Shown piece by piece: positions 10,123 through 18,800 of a stretch of 64,000 nucleotides of DNA. The notes beneath the pieces were generated by a model. That model had not been told where the DNA came from and searched no databases. It saw nothing but the letters and a program-made list of their open reading frames with translations. The stretch lies in contig NZ_HE978547.1 in NCBI RefSeq assembly GCF_000311785.1, positions 1-64,000 of the forward strand, in the 5' to 3' direction. Source of the stretch: Brevibacillus massiliensis. GTDB taxonomy: Bacteria > Bacillota > Bacilli > Brevibacillales > Brevibacillaceae. The position numbers and the translations under genes are program-made. Each line of letters starts with the position of its first letter. Position 1 is the first letter of the stretch.

Positions 10123-10998
10123 TTACTTTATCTCGCTGACGATATTTTGCAGTGCCGGTTTGTCGAAATAATATCGCTGGTTGCAAAAATGACAGTGAAC
10201 CTCCGCTTCTCCCTGCTCTTCGATCATGCTGGTAAGCTCCTCTTTTCCCAAACCGTACAGGATATCTTTAATTTTTTGTTCGGAACAGGTGCATGTGAAG
10301 ATAATCTCCTGCCTGCTCAATACCTTCACGTCTTCCAACACCCGCTGCAAGATCTGTTCAGGTGACAGCCCCTCGCCAATCATCCTGGAAACCTGAGGGA
10401 GTTTTGCCATGTGCTGTTCAATTTTTTCAATCACCTCATCAGGTGTTCCCGGCAACAGCTGGATGATAAACCCGCCGGCAGCGATGACAGCGCGATCCTC
10501 CGGATTGACCAGCACCCCAACTCCAACAGCGGAAGGCGTCTGTTCCGATACCGCGAAGTAATAGGTAAAATCTTCACCGATTTCACCAGAAACAATCGGA
10601 GAGCTCCCCTGATAGGGCTCACGCAGCCCCAAATCCTTTACCACGTAAAGAAACCCCTCTGTGCCAACCGCCCGTGACACATCCAGTTTCCCTTTATCAT
10701 TTAGCTCAAAGTGAACGTGAGGATTGCTGACGTATGCCCGAACCTCTCCTTTGGCATTCGCTTCGGCTACAATTTGGCCGATCGGACCGCCTCCTTTTAT
10801 CTTGACGGAAAGGTGTTCTTCCCCTTTCAACATCGCTCCCATCATCGCCGTGACAGTCAGGGTTCGCCCCATTGCAGCACTCGCTGTATTCCACATGTCA
10901 TGGCGGCGTCGGATATCCTCGACTACCTCCGTCGTCCGTGCGGCAAAGGCACGAACATGTCCGCCAAATCCGGTTGCCCGGACCAAATAATCGCTCAT
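10123..10998 (-). CDS. hslO: Redox-regulated chaperone Hsp33 (HslO)
   Basis: Holdase chaperone activated by oxidation and heat in the cytoplasm. The 291-residue protein has the N-terminal domain (DYLVRATGFGGHVRAFAARTT) and, near the C terminus, the zinc switch made of a CxC pair (FTCTCSEQK) and a CxxC pair (HCHFCNQRY). The frame is open upstream, but the ATG at 10998 has AAGGAGG directly before it and matches the family start. In B. subtilis it is adjacent to coaX; here about 29 kb separate them. Confidence 0.96.
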   Translation of the reverse strand: MSDYLVRATGFGGHVRAFAARTTEVVEDIRRRHDMWNTASAAMGRTLTVTAMMGAMLKGEEHLSVKIKGGGPIGQIVAEANAKGEVRAYVSNPHVHFELNDKGKLDVSRAVGTEGFLYVVKDLGLREPYQGSSPIVSGEIGEDFTYYFAVSEQTPSAVGVGVLVNPEDRAVIAAGGFIIQLLPGTPDEVIEKIEQHMAKLPQVSRMIGEGLSPEQILQRVLEDVKVLSRQEIIFTCTCSEQKIKDILYGLGKEELTSMIEEQGEAEVHCHFCNQRYYFDKPALQNIVSEIK

Positions 10999-11089
10999 AT
11001 CATGTCCTCCTTCGTGGCTTGCCGTTAGTGTACCACAAAAAACCCCCGGCAGTGATTCCGCCGGGAGCCTTATCGCACACAAACAGTCC

Positions 11090-11650
11090 TTACGCTTGAA
11101 GCTGCTGCTGTCTGCCTGCCGCAAGCGATCGGGCATACTGGCAGAGCTCGTCGACAATTCCTTGAATGCGTTTTTGCATTTCTTCATTTACCAGTTCTCT
11201 TTGCTCATTAAAGTGATCCGGATCGACGATGATCTGATCCGGCAGGACGAGTGCGTACACCCCGCGCAGGACCGTCCGCATGTTGTTCAGGGCATTAACA
11301 CCGCCCTTGCTCCCTCCTGAAGCCGCGGATATGGCAACCGGCTTCCCCCGAAAGTGGCTGCCGCTCAAAAAGTCGAACGTCTTCTTCAGTGCTCCGCTCA
11401 TGCCGGCATGGTATTCCGGGGAGCATATGTAAAAGCCGTCTGCCTGCTCGGCGCAGCTTCGCAGCCGCTTTACGGCTTCATCTTCCGCTTGAGCTTCACT
11501 TCCATCATATAGTGGAAGCACATCCTTGCCGACATCAAAGCTCATCAGCTCAACATCACTTCTTTTTCGCAGTTCCCGCTCCACTGCCTGAATCAAGCCC
11601 CTGGTTCGCGACGTTCGGGTAGCGCTGCCGCAAATAAGCAGTATTTTCAA
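11090..11650 (-). CDS. NADPH-dependent FMN reductase family flavoprotein
   Basis: A 186-residue flavodoxin-like protein: ILLICGSATRTSRTRGL binds the FMN phosphate, SPEYHAGMSGALKKTFDFL is the family's PEYN-type motif, and AISAASGGSKGG follows. Members reduce FMN, quinones, azo dyes or chromate with NADPH. The best start is the TTG at 11650, eight bases after GGAGG; no ATG has a comparable site. It stands alone, upstream of hslO in the same direction. The real substrate cannot be read from sequence. Confidence 0.87.
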   Translation of the reverse strand: MKILLICGSATRTSRTRGLIQAVERELRKRSDVELMSFDVGKDVLPLYDGSEAQAEDEAVKRLRSCAEQADGFYICSPEYHAGMSGALKKTFDFLSGSHFRGKPVAISAASGGSKGGVNALNNMRTVLRGVYALVLPDQIIVDPDHFNEQRELVNEEMQKRIQGIVDELCQYARSLAAGRQQQLQA

Positions 11651-11739
11651 GTTCGTATCCTCCCAGCAACCATTGTTTATAAAATTCATATTACCATACT
11701 TATTCAGATCACGTTAGCAGCCCGCGTCATTTCATGGCT

Positions 11740-12960
11740 CTACAGTCCCATTTCTACAATTTTACACCAGTCCTCATAGGTTTTAATCGTCTGCAGCGGA
11801 GGCTCAACCGTCCAGGGAAGGTATTTCAGCGCGTGCGCCGTATTGAACAATACGACTTTGTCCGCGGGACGAACAAATCCCTGGTCACACAGCCGGACCA
11901 GTCCTGCCAGTGCAGCCGCCCCTTCCGGAGACGCCGATATGCCGCAGACTCCGAACATCCGCCGCGCATCGCTGATCGCATCGGCACTTACGCCTACGGC
12001 CGTCCCATTTGTCTCTCGCAAAATAGACAGCAACAGACCGCCCGCAGGCGGATGCGGCACTCGCATTCCGGTCGGACTGGACGTAACTTCTTTAACTCCC
12101 GGCGGCTCTTTGGTACCTGCTGCTATCGCATCGACAAGCGGTTGGCAGCCTGTTTCCTGGACACTGACAAATCGCGGAAATTCATTTTGCACCCAGCCCA
12201 GCTGGCGCAGTTCATGAAATGCCTTCCACATTCCGATCACCCCGGAGCCGCCCCCCGTCGGGTAGACGATTACATCGGGAAACTGCCAGCCAAGTTGTTC
12301 GGCCAGCTCAAATCCCATTGTTTTCTTCCCTTCGACCCTGCCTGGCTCTTGCAAGGTCCCGACATTAAACCATCTCTGTTCGTTTTTACCGGCCTCCGCT
12401 ATCGCCCCTGCATCGTGAATCAACCCGTCTACCTGGTAGGTGCGGGCACCGTAATACCGGCACTCCTCGACGATCAATCCCGGACAGTCTTTCGGGACAA
12501 ACACATAAGCCGCCATCTTCGCCCGGGCTGCGTAAGCCGCAAGCGCAGATGCGGCATTGCCGTTGGAGGGGACGGCCACCCGGCGAATTCCTCTCTCCTG
12601 CAGCAGCGACAGGGCCGCAGAAAAACCGCGCGCTTTAAAACTTCCTGTCGGATTTTGTTCCTCCCGTTTTACCCACAATTCGGCCAGGGGAAGTGATCTT
12701 TCCAGCGACTGAAGGCGTACGAGCGGGGTACCTCCTTCCCCCAGAGAGACTATGGCATTCCGGTCCCTGACAGGCAGCAGTTCCTGATAACGCCACATCG
12801 TAAAAGAACGGGATTTTAGATCATTTGGCGATAAAGAACTGCCAATCCTCTCCCAATCGTACTCAACCAAGAGAAGTCCGCCGCATTCACACCGACCAGC
12901 CAGATCATCCAACAAACGTTTTTTGTCACAGGTCATGCATCGAAGCAAAGGTCGTTCCAT
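11740..12960 (-). CDS. Threonine synthase-like PLP enzyme with N-terminal zinc ribbon
   Basis: A 406-residue fold-type II PLP enzyme. An N-terminal zinc ribbon has cysteine pairs CMTC (8-11) and CEC (24-26). The PLP lysine lies in NPTGSFKARGF, with SNGNAASALAAYAARA and the phosphate loop YPTGGGSGVIG. This layout fits threonine synthase (O-phosphohomoserine to threonine) of the short class. No hom or thrB gene is near, so it may be a paralog with another substrate. ATG at 12960 follows AGGAGGGG. It runs divergently from panD. Confidence 0.8.
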   Translation of the reverse strand: MERPLLRCMTCDKKRLLDDLAGRCECGGLLLVEYDWERIGSSLSPNDLKSRSFTMWRYQELLPVRDRNAIVSLGEGGTPLVRLQSLERSLPLAELWVKREEQNPTGSFKARGFSAALSLLQERGIRRVAVPSNGNAASALAAYAARAKMAAYVFVPKDCPGLIVEECRYYGARTYQVDGLIHDAGAIAEAGKNEQRWFNVGTLQEPGRVEGKKTMGFELAEQLGWQFPDVIVYPTGGGSGVIGMWKAFHELRQLGWVQNEFPRFVSVQETGCQPLVDAIAAGTKEPPGVKEVTSSPTGMRVPHPPAGGLLLSILRETNGTAVGVSADAISDARRMFGVCGISASPEGAAALAGLVRLCDQGFVRPADKVVLFNTAHALKYLPWTVEPPLQTIKTYEDWCKIVEMGL

Positions 12961-13185
12961 TATTCCCCTCCTCGTTCTTCTCTCCTTTTCGGCAAACCGT
13001 CCAGCGCCTTATCCCTTTTACGATATGAACGTCAGCTATTGGCGGCACGGTATTTACCCGGTCGCCGGCGCCAAAACCAAATTTAGCCCTTTGCCCAATG
13101 TGACCCCGTACACCCAACGCACATATTGTAGTAAGTGTCGAAATAACGTGCTTCCATACACCAGAGAAGGGAGAGAAACACCTCC

Positions 13186-13587
13186 ATGCAGCGTCTGATG
13201 TGCAAAGGCAAGATACACAGGGCTACAGTCACAAAAGCAGAACTGGACTACGTCGGGAGCATAACCATTGACGAGCGGCTGATGAGAGAAGCCAACATCC
13301 TCCCGTATGAAATGGTTCAGATCACCAGCCTGCGCAATGCCACAAGATGGAAAACATATGCCATACCGGCCCCCGCTGGATCTGGCGAAATTTGTCTAAA
13401 CGGGCCGCCGGCACACCTGTTTCAACCTGGAGACACCGTCATTATCCTCAGCATGGGCTTGTTTGCAGAAGAAGAGCTTGCCTCACTGAAGCCTCGGGTG
13501 TTATTTGTCGACAGACAAAACAACCTTATCAGAGTGGAGAAGCATAGCACGTCTTACGAAGGGATGGATGTGCTATCGGAAAATTAA
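13186..13587 (+). CDS. panD: Aspartate 1-decarboxylase proenzyme (PanD)
   Basis: Makes beta-alanine from aspartate for pantothenate. The 133-residue proenzyme has the self-cleavage Gly24-Ser25 in DYVGSITIDERL; cleavage turns Ser25 into the pyruvoyl cofactor. The conserved GEICLNGPPAHLFQPGDTVII follows. The start KGKIHRATVTKAEL is typical, as is the length (127 in B. subtilis). No panB or panC is nearby, so this is an isolated panD. It overlaps the possible upstream part of the next gene. Confidence 0.93.
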   Translation: MQRLMCKGKIHRATVTKAELDYVGSITIDERLMREANILPYEMVQITSLRNATRWKTYAIPAPAGSGEICLNGPPAHLFQPGDTVIILSMGLFAEEELASLKPRVLFVDRQNNLIRVEKHSTSYEGMDVLSEN

Positions 13588-13619
13588 ATACCGGAAAGTG
13601 GGCAAAGTACAATATCCTC

Positions 13620-14324
13620 TTGCGGGACGAATTGCTTGCCCCGTATTTGCCCGATACAGATCTGTTTCATAAAGAGTCCCTCGCTGATTTTTTGGAAAAA
13701 TACAACACGGTCATAATCAAGCCGTCCGGCGGTGGGGGTGGGACCAATCTGATCAAAGTCAGTACTGGTGTAAGCGGCCGCTACATCATCCACGTTGACA
13801 ACATCGCCTTTACTGCCAACAGCCTCCAGGCCCTGCATTCCTATATTCAAAGGCTGAAAAAGAAGCAAAAGGTGTATCTGATACAGCAGTACATTCCCCT
13901 GGCCAGAGTGAATAATCGCCCCTTTGACATTCGCATCATGGTTCAGCGCAAACCCAACTCTCCGTGGAAGGTGACGGGTGGACTCGCCAAAGTGGCTGGT
14001 CCCGGCTATGTCGTCACCAATGTCAAGCATAGCGGCGGTCGGGTGCTGCCCTTGCAAGCTGCGATTAACCAGTCCACCCTGAAACAACTGGGGAACCGAT
14101 TTCCTCTGATCAAATTGAGCTGGCTGGCCATTCGAGTGGCAAAGCGTTTAAGCGAGGTTTACCCAGCCGAACGAACGATCGGCATCGATATGGGAGTTGA
14201 CACGAACGGGCATATCTGGATTATCGAAGCCAACTTCCGCCCTGCCGCCTCGCTCTTTCTTAAGCTGAAAAACAAGCAAATGTACCGCAACATCATCACA
14301 TACAGACGCAAGTACGCCCCCTGA
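13620..14324 (+). CDS. YheC/YheD-type ATP-grasp protein (start uncertain)
   Basis: An ATP-grasp protein of the endospore coat-associated YheC/YheD family: NTVIIKPSGGGGG is the ATP-binding strand-loop, YLIQQYIPLARVNNRPFDIRIMVQ and IGIDMGVDTNGHIWIIEAN the later nucleotide and metal sites. Function is unknown; YheC and YheD are spore-associated in B. subtilis. The only ordinary in-frame start is a TTG at 13620 without a good ribosome site. The family segment GKWAKYNILLRDE begins before it, in frame from about 13590, and the frame is open back to 13548 without ATG, GTG or TTG. The gene may use a rare start such as ATC 13575, or be 5'-truncated. Confidence 0.75.
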   Translation: MRDELLAPYLPDTDLFHKESLADFLEKYNTVIIKPSGGGGGTNLIKVSTGVSGRYIIHVDNIAFTANSLQALHSYIQRLKKKQKVYLIQQYIPLARVNNRPFDIRIMVQRKPNSPWKVTGGLAKVAGPGYVVTNVKHSGGRVLPLQAAINQSTLKQLGNRFPLIKLSWLAIRVAKRLSEVYPAERTIGIDMGVDTNGHIWIIEANFRPAASLFLKLKNKQMYRNIITYRRKYAP

Positions 14325-14332
14325 ACAGGAGG

Positions 14333-14361
14333 AACCCCTTTGCTAGAAGAGGGGTTTTTTT
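14333..14361 (+). terminator. Terminator after the YheC/D-like gene
   Basis: AACCCCTT pairs with AAGAGGGGTT (one bulge) across a short loop, followed by TTTTTTT. It lies just after the stop at 14324 and probably ends the panD transcript. Confidence 0.85.
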
Positions 14362-14469
14362 GATGGGATCCCTTTCTTCGAGTTTCTTCGACGTTGCTCG
14401 AAAAAGGGCGATTATGGTTAAATATAAATAGTTTGAATTTTTAAAAATTTACACTTGAGGAGGAGGCGC

Positions 14470-17367
14470 ATGAGTAAGGGGAAGAAAATGAACACTATAG
14501 CAATGCGTTGCCTACTGGCGTTTGTCTTGATCATGCAGATCGCTTCCTTGCCTGTTTACGCCGAGGGAGAAGCCACCCGGACTGAACCTCTCGAGGCCAG
14601 CATCGATCAGCTTTTGACAAACTTGGAAAAGGAGGAAAACAGCCGCGGCATCAACGCCGGGATTGCCGTTTACAACCTGACGAAGGACGAGTATCTCTAC
14701 ACGCACAACCATAAAAGGGCATTTGTGCCGGCATCCAATCTCAAGCTTTTTACCGCAGCAGCCGCTTTGGAAAAATTGGGACCCGACTTCCAGTACAAAA
14801 CAGAGGTATATACCGACGGCAAAGTGAACAAAAGCGGCATCCTGGACGGCAACCTGATCGTAAAGGGGTACGGTGATCCTTCCCTCTCGGTCGAAGATTT
14901 GACCGCTATGGTACAAAAGATCAAGGAACAGGGGATCACACATATAAATGGCAACCTGCTGCTCGACGAAAGCTACTTCGACGATGTCCGACTGGGCTAC
15001 GGTTGGATGTGGGACGATGAGCTGTACAGCTACAGCGCCCAGCTTAGTGCCTTGGCTGTTAATGAAAATGCGGTAACCGTTGAAGTCGCCCCGGGCAGCG
15101 CGGTAGGGAGAGCGCCTGCCGTCACCGTCGTCCCCGCCAACAGCTACGTGCAGATCCAAAACGAGGCGATCACTGTCGACGGCAATGCCAGCGACATCGT
15201 CTTTGACCGTCCGCGCGGCCAAAATACGATTATCATCAGCGGAACGATCGGCAAACAAGCAGTTTCCGTCAAAGAGGATTTGGGCTTGGAAGACCCCGCT
15301 CTATTTGTTGGTGATGTATTCAAGCATCTTTTGGAGGAAAACAGCATTACGCTCGGCAAGAACTCGCGGATTGGCAAAATGGCGCTGCAGACGGGAAGCC
15401 CGCTGTTGACCCATTATTCAAAGCCGCTGCGGGAATTGATTGTTCACTTGAATAAGGAAAGCGACAATTTTTACGCTGAAATGCTGTTGAAAACCATGGG
15501 GGCGTTATGGGCAGACGCGGGCAGTTCCCAAGCGGGGGCACGGGTGGTCAGCGAGTTTCTGCTCGAAACTGGAGCCAGCGGGTTCAAACAGGTAGATGGG
15601 TCGGGACTGTCCCGCTTCGACTTGATCACTCCGGATGACATGATCAAGCTCCTCCGCTATGTCGAGCAGCAGGAGTACAGAGAGATTTTCATTGCCTCCT
15701 TGCCGATTGCCGGAGTGGCCGGTACCTTGCAATCCCGGATGAAAGGGACCCCCGCCGAAAATAACCTGATGGCAAAGACCGGTTCTATGTCCGGCGTCTC
15801 GTCCTTGAGCGGAACGGTAACAGCGGGTAATGGAGACCAATTGCTCTTTTCGATTTTGCTGAACGGCGTGTATAAGTCAAGGTACGCCAATGAGTTTGAG
15901 GACAATCTGGGAGTGCTCCTGGCCCAGTATCCGAACCTGCCTGACCCGGGGGGTCAGGAAGCCGAAGACAGGGACTACAAGCTCTCCCGTCTTATTGATC
16001 CGATCCTGCAAGACGCCAGGCTGGACGGGGTCACCACCGGGATTGTCGTAAAATCATTGGAGCGCGGCGCAAACGAAGCCGTTCTCTATCAGATGGACGC
16101 CGACAAGCTGCTCACCCCAGCCTCAAATCTGAAGCTGTTGGCCAGCGCGACAGCACTGCAGCGGTTGGGAGAAGAGTACCGCTATAAAACAGAGGTATTC
16201 CTCTCTGCGCCGGTAAACAACGGCGGCATACTGAAAGGCGATGTAATCGTCAAAGGTTTCGGCGATCCGACACTGCACACGGAGGACAGCTTGCAGGTGC
16301 AAGACGGCGTATCTGTCGAACAAATCGTCAAACTTCTACAGGCCGAGGGAATCAAGCAAATTCACGGAGATATTGTTGTCGACGACAGTTATTTTGACAG
16401 CAATCGACTCGGACTTGGCTGGGCCTGGGACGACGAGAGCTATTACTACAACGCTCAAATCAGCGCGCTCGCCATCAATCGCGGAACGGTGCGGCTCGAT
16501 TACAAACCGGCATCAGTACCGGGCAGACCCGTCACAGTCGAACTGCTGCCCAAAACGGATTACGTCCAGGTGATCAATGAGGCGGTAACTGTTGACAAAG
16601 GAGTGGAAAACACCTTTGCGATTGAACGCGAACGGGCCAAGAACATCATCCACGTCAAGGGGAAACTGCCAATCGATGCATCCCCTGACTATGAACGCAT
16701 CACAGTGGAAGAACCGGCACTCTATGCCGGAACCGTCCTGAAGGAAAAATTGACGGAAGCCGGCATCAGGCTGCAGAAAAACAGCGAAGTGAGAGCGGGT
16801 ACAGTACCGGAGAACAGCGTAAAAATAGGCGAGTTGGAATCAGAGCCGTTAGCCAAGATCGTCCAATACCTGCTGAAGATAAGCGACAACTTCTATGCGG
16901 AAATGTTGACGAAAACCCTGGGAGCCGAACTGAACGCAGAAGGCAGTACGGAAGCGGGGATTGAGGTCATCCTGGACGATATGGCCCAACTTGGGGTGAA
17001 CACCACATTTGATATGGTGGATGGCTCCGGTCTCACCCGTTACAACCAGATTTCACCCAACCAGATTGTCGCTTTGCTGGAAGCCTTTACGAAGGCAGCG
17101 GAGTTCGAGGGCTTCTATGATGCCCTGCCGATAGCGGGCGTAGATGGTTCACTGAAAAACAGGATGAAGGATACCCCGGCAGCAGGCAATGCCCGCGCCA
17201 AGACGGGAAGCCTTACCGGTGTGAACAGCTTATCCGGCTACGTGACGACGAAAGACGGGGAAAAACTCTGCTTCTCCATCGTCATGAACGGAAACATCGG
17301 CAGCGCCGACAACCTGACTGCCATTCAGGATCAAATCGTCGCCGCGCTCGCCGCATATGAGGAATAA
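14470..17367 (+). CDS. dacB: Tandem-domain D-alanyl-D-alanine carboxypeptidase/endopeptidase (PBP4 type, peptidase S13 twice)
   Basis: A secreted 965-residue protein made of two complete S13 domains. A signal peptide ends about residue 31 (SLPVYA). Domain 1 has SxxK at S89-K92 (PASNLKLF), SxN at S331 (SDNFYAEML) and KTG at K436. Domain 2 repeats all three: S552 (PASNLKLL), S805 (SDNFYAEML) and K911. Both domains also share GDPxL and LGxGWxWDDE. Ordinary PBP4 proteins have one domain of about 450 residues and trim or cleave peptidoglycan cross-links. Start ATG 14470 lies close behind AGGAGG. Own terminator follows; probably monocistronic. Confidence 0.93.
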   Translation: MSKGKKMNTIAMRCLLAFVLIMQIASLPVYAEGEATRTEPLEASIDQLLTNLEKEENSRGINAGIAVYNLTKDEYLYTHNHKRAFVPASNLKLFTAAAALEKLGPDFQYKTEVYTDGKVNKSGILDGNLIVKGYGDPSLSVEDLTAMVQKIKEQGITHINGNLLLDESYFDDVRLGYGWMWDDELYSYSAQLSALAVNENAVTVEVAPGSAVGRAPAVTVVPANSYVQIQNEAITVDGNASDIVFDRPRGQNTIIISGTIGKQAVSVKEDLGLEDPALFVGDVFKHLLEENSITLGKNSRIGKMALQTGSPLLTHYSKPLRELIVHLNKESDNFYAEMLLKTMGALWADAGSSQAGARVVSEFLLETGASGFKQVDGSGLSRFDLITPDDMIKLLRYVEQQEYREIFIASLPIAGVAGTLQSRMKGTPAENNLMAKTGSMSGVSSLSGTVTAGNGDQLLFSILLNGVYKSRYANEFEDNLGVLLAQYPNLPDPGGQEAEDRDYKLSRLIDPILQDARLDGVTTGIVVKSLERGANEAVLYQMDADKLLTPASNLKLLASATALQRLGEEYRYKTEVFLSAPVNNGGILKGDVIVKGFGDPTLHTEDSLQVQDGVSVEQIVKLLQAEGIKQIHGDIVVDDSYFDSNRLGLGWAWDDESYYYNAQISALAINRGTVRLDYKPASVPGRPVTVELLPKTDYVQVINEAVTVDKGVENTFAIERERAKNIIHVKGKLPIDASPDYERITVEEPALYAGTVLKEKLTEAGIRLQKNSEVRAGTVPENSVKIGELESEPLAKIVQYLLKISDNFYAEMLTKTLGAELNAEGSTEAGIEVILDDMAQLGVNTTFDMVDGSGLTRYNQISPNQIVALLEAFTKAAEFEGFYDALPIAGVDGSLKNRMKDTPAAGNARAKTGSLTGVNSLSGYVTTKDGEKLCFSIVMNGNIGSADNLTAIQDQIVAALAAYEE

Positions 17368-17375
17368 GTTTTGGG

Positions 17376-17416
17376 CTGTCCCACGGTTCGTATACGATCC
17401 GCGGGACAGTTCTTTT
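17376..17416 (+). terminator. Terminator after the tandem PBP4 gene
   Basis: CTGTCCC (17376-17382) pairs with GGGACAG (17403-17409), with extra inner pairs, followed by TTCTTTT. It begins nine bases after the stop codon. Confidence 0.75.
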
Positions 17417-17459
17417 GTCAGATGTTGCTACATGAAATGCGGAGGATAAGGCAACATAT

Positions 17460-18644
17460 GTGATAAGACATCTCGGAGAGCGCATGGATAGCAAGGAAAC
17501 ATCCTGGTTCTCGCCGGCAGGAGAGATTCACTTGCAAAAAAGAGAAGAACCTAATCGAGAAAATGCCAAAGAAATGAATTTCGCCGGCAGGATGTTTGCC
17601 CCACCGCATCAAAACAGGTGGCGCGGGGTTTTTCATATCAACCGCAAACCCCAGTCTCCGTGGAGCAAAGCTACCATCGCAGCGTTGTCCATCGGAATTC
17701 CGTTTGTGATTGGCGGTTTTTTGGGGCAATTACAGTGGGCGCTTCTTGCCGGCATTGGAGGATATACCTCCCTATATGTGCACAATGAATCTTACAAGCA
17801 GCGGGCTGTCAAGCTGCTTTGGGTGAATCTTGGGTTGACCGTTTCCTTTGGTCTGGGATTGATCACTGCAGCCTCCCCGTGGGCTATGGCTCTGGCAATC
17901 GGCGGAGTTAGCGCCGCTTCGACTTTTCTCTGCGGCGTGTTTCGAGTTCCGCCTCCTGCCGGTTTTTTCTTTGTCCTTGTCTGTGCTGTCGGTACCGGCC
18001 TGCCGGTTGATCTGTCAGCAACGCCGCTGCGAATGGGCATTGCATTTCTAGGGGGATGTTTGGCATGGGTCATAGCCATGTCAGGCTGGCTGCTGGGTTC
18101 CGGTTACCGCGGGACGAATGAAACCCAAGTGACGAACCGAGGCGCCCGCCATGAATTTCGCAGCGCCTTTGATCTGCATTCCCCGATATGGGCCACGTCG
18201 CTTCGGAATGGGATTGCAGTTCTGTTCGCCACCCTCCTTGCATTTGCTTTCGGGATTGAGCGGCCGTACTGGGTCCCCCTCTCCTGCGCCAGTGTTCTGC
18301 GGGGAGCGACGATGCTTGACGTTGTAAACAGAACCATCCAGCGTTCGATTGGAACGGCTGTGGGAGTGATCATTGCCGGTGGCATTTTTATCATGCAACC
18401 TTCGATATGGATGCTGGGGTTGTATGTAATGATCTTGCAATTTGTAACCGAACTGATCATTGTGCGCAATTATGCCTTTGCGGTTATATTCATCACTCCG
18501 CTGGCCTTAATCATCGCGGAGACCGGCCGTGCCGATATGACCATCTCTACGCTCATTGGATCAAGGCTGCTTGACACACTGCTCGGCTGCGCGATCGGCG
18601 CCGCTGCTGCCCTCTTGTATTGGAAGCATCCTGTTTCTGAGTGA
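17460..18644 (+). CDS. FUSC-family (fusaric-acid-resistance-like) membrane protein, C terminus altered by an IS
   Basis: A 394-residue integral membrane protein. After a soluble N-terminal 60 residues come two hydrophobic blocks (about 65-215 and 250-390) split by a hydrophilic region near 215-250, the two-half layout of FUSC-type transporters. The second half has the family-like RPYWVPLSCASVLRG and TIQRSIGTAVGVIIAG. Substrate unknown; relatives are linked to aromatic acid efflux. GTG 17460 has AAGG eight bases before it; ATG 17484 is an alternative. The stop TGA at 18642-18644 lies within the right-end sequence of an IS605-type element, so the native last residues may have been replaced. Confidence 0.8.
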   Translation: MIRHLGERMDSKETSWFSPAGEIHLQKREEPNRENAKEMNFAGRMFAPPHQNRWRGVFHINRKPQSPWSKATIAALSIGIPFVIGGFLGQLQWALLAGIGGYTSLYVHNESYKQRAVKLLWVNLGLTVSFGLGLITAASPWAMALAIGGVSAASTFLCGVFRVPPPAGFFFVLVCAVGTGLPVDLSATPLRMGIAFLGGCLAWVIAMSGWLLGSGYRGTNETQVTNRGARHEFRSAFDLHSPIWATSLRNGIAVLFATLLAFAFGIERPYWVPLSCASVLRGATMLDVVNRTIQRSIGTAVGVIIAGGIFIMQPSIWMLGLYVMILQFVTELIIVRNYAFAVIFITPLALIIAETGRADMTISTLIGSRLLDTLLGCAIGAAAALLYWKHPVSE

Positions 18645-18800
18645 ATGCTCCCACCGCCCAAGAGGCGGGGGCTTCTTGTTTCATTGACCGCTGCCTGTAA
18701 CTGTGTACAAGGTCTTACATGATCTCTACAAGCGTTCGATGCCTTCCGGCATCCCGTTCGGGGCAAACTCTCCCTACGGTAAGCTGATCTCTCCATCAAG
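18645..18800 (-). ncRNA. Possible TnpB-associated guide RNA (reRNA/omega RNA) region
   Basis: Between the tnpB stop and the right end, about 150 bases are rich in short inverted repeats, for example GGATGCCGGAAGGCATC on the minus strand and the terminal CCCGCC hairpin. In studied IS605 elements this region is transcribed as the guide scaffold for TnpB, with the guide taken from DNA just outside the right end. The structure is seen; transcription and function are inferred. Confidence 0.35.

Noticed and set aside
11734-12696. A 320-codon open frame on the plus strand opposite the threonine-synthase-like gene
   Set aside because: The opposite strand codes a complete PLP enzyme with all motifs; the plus-strand translation is arginine- and cysteine-rich with no domain, as expected from a shadow frame.
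13027-13198. A 57-codon frame MNVSYWRHGIYPVAG before panD
   Set aside because: It has a CSKC pair but no ribosome site, and it overlaps the panD start out of frame; no family likeness.
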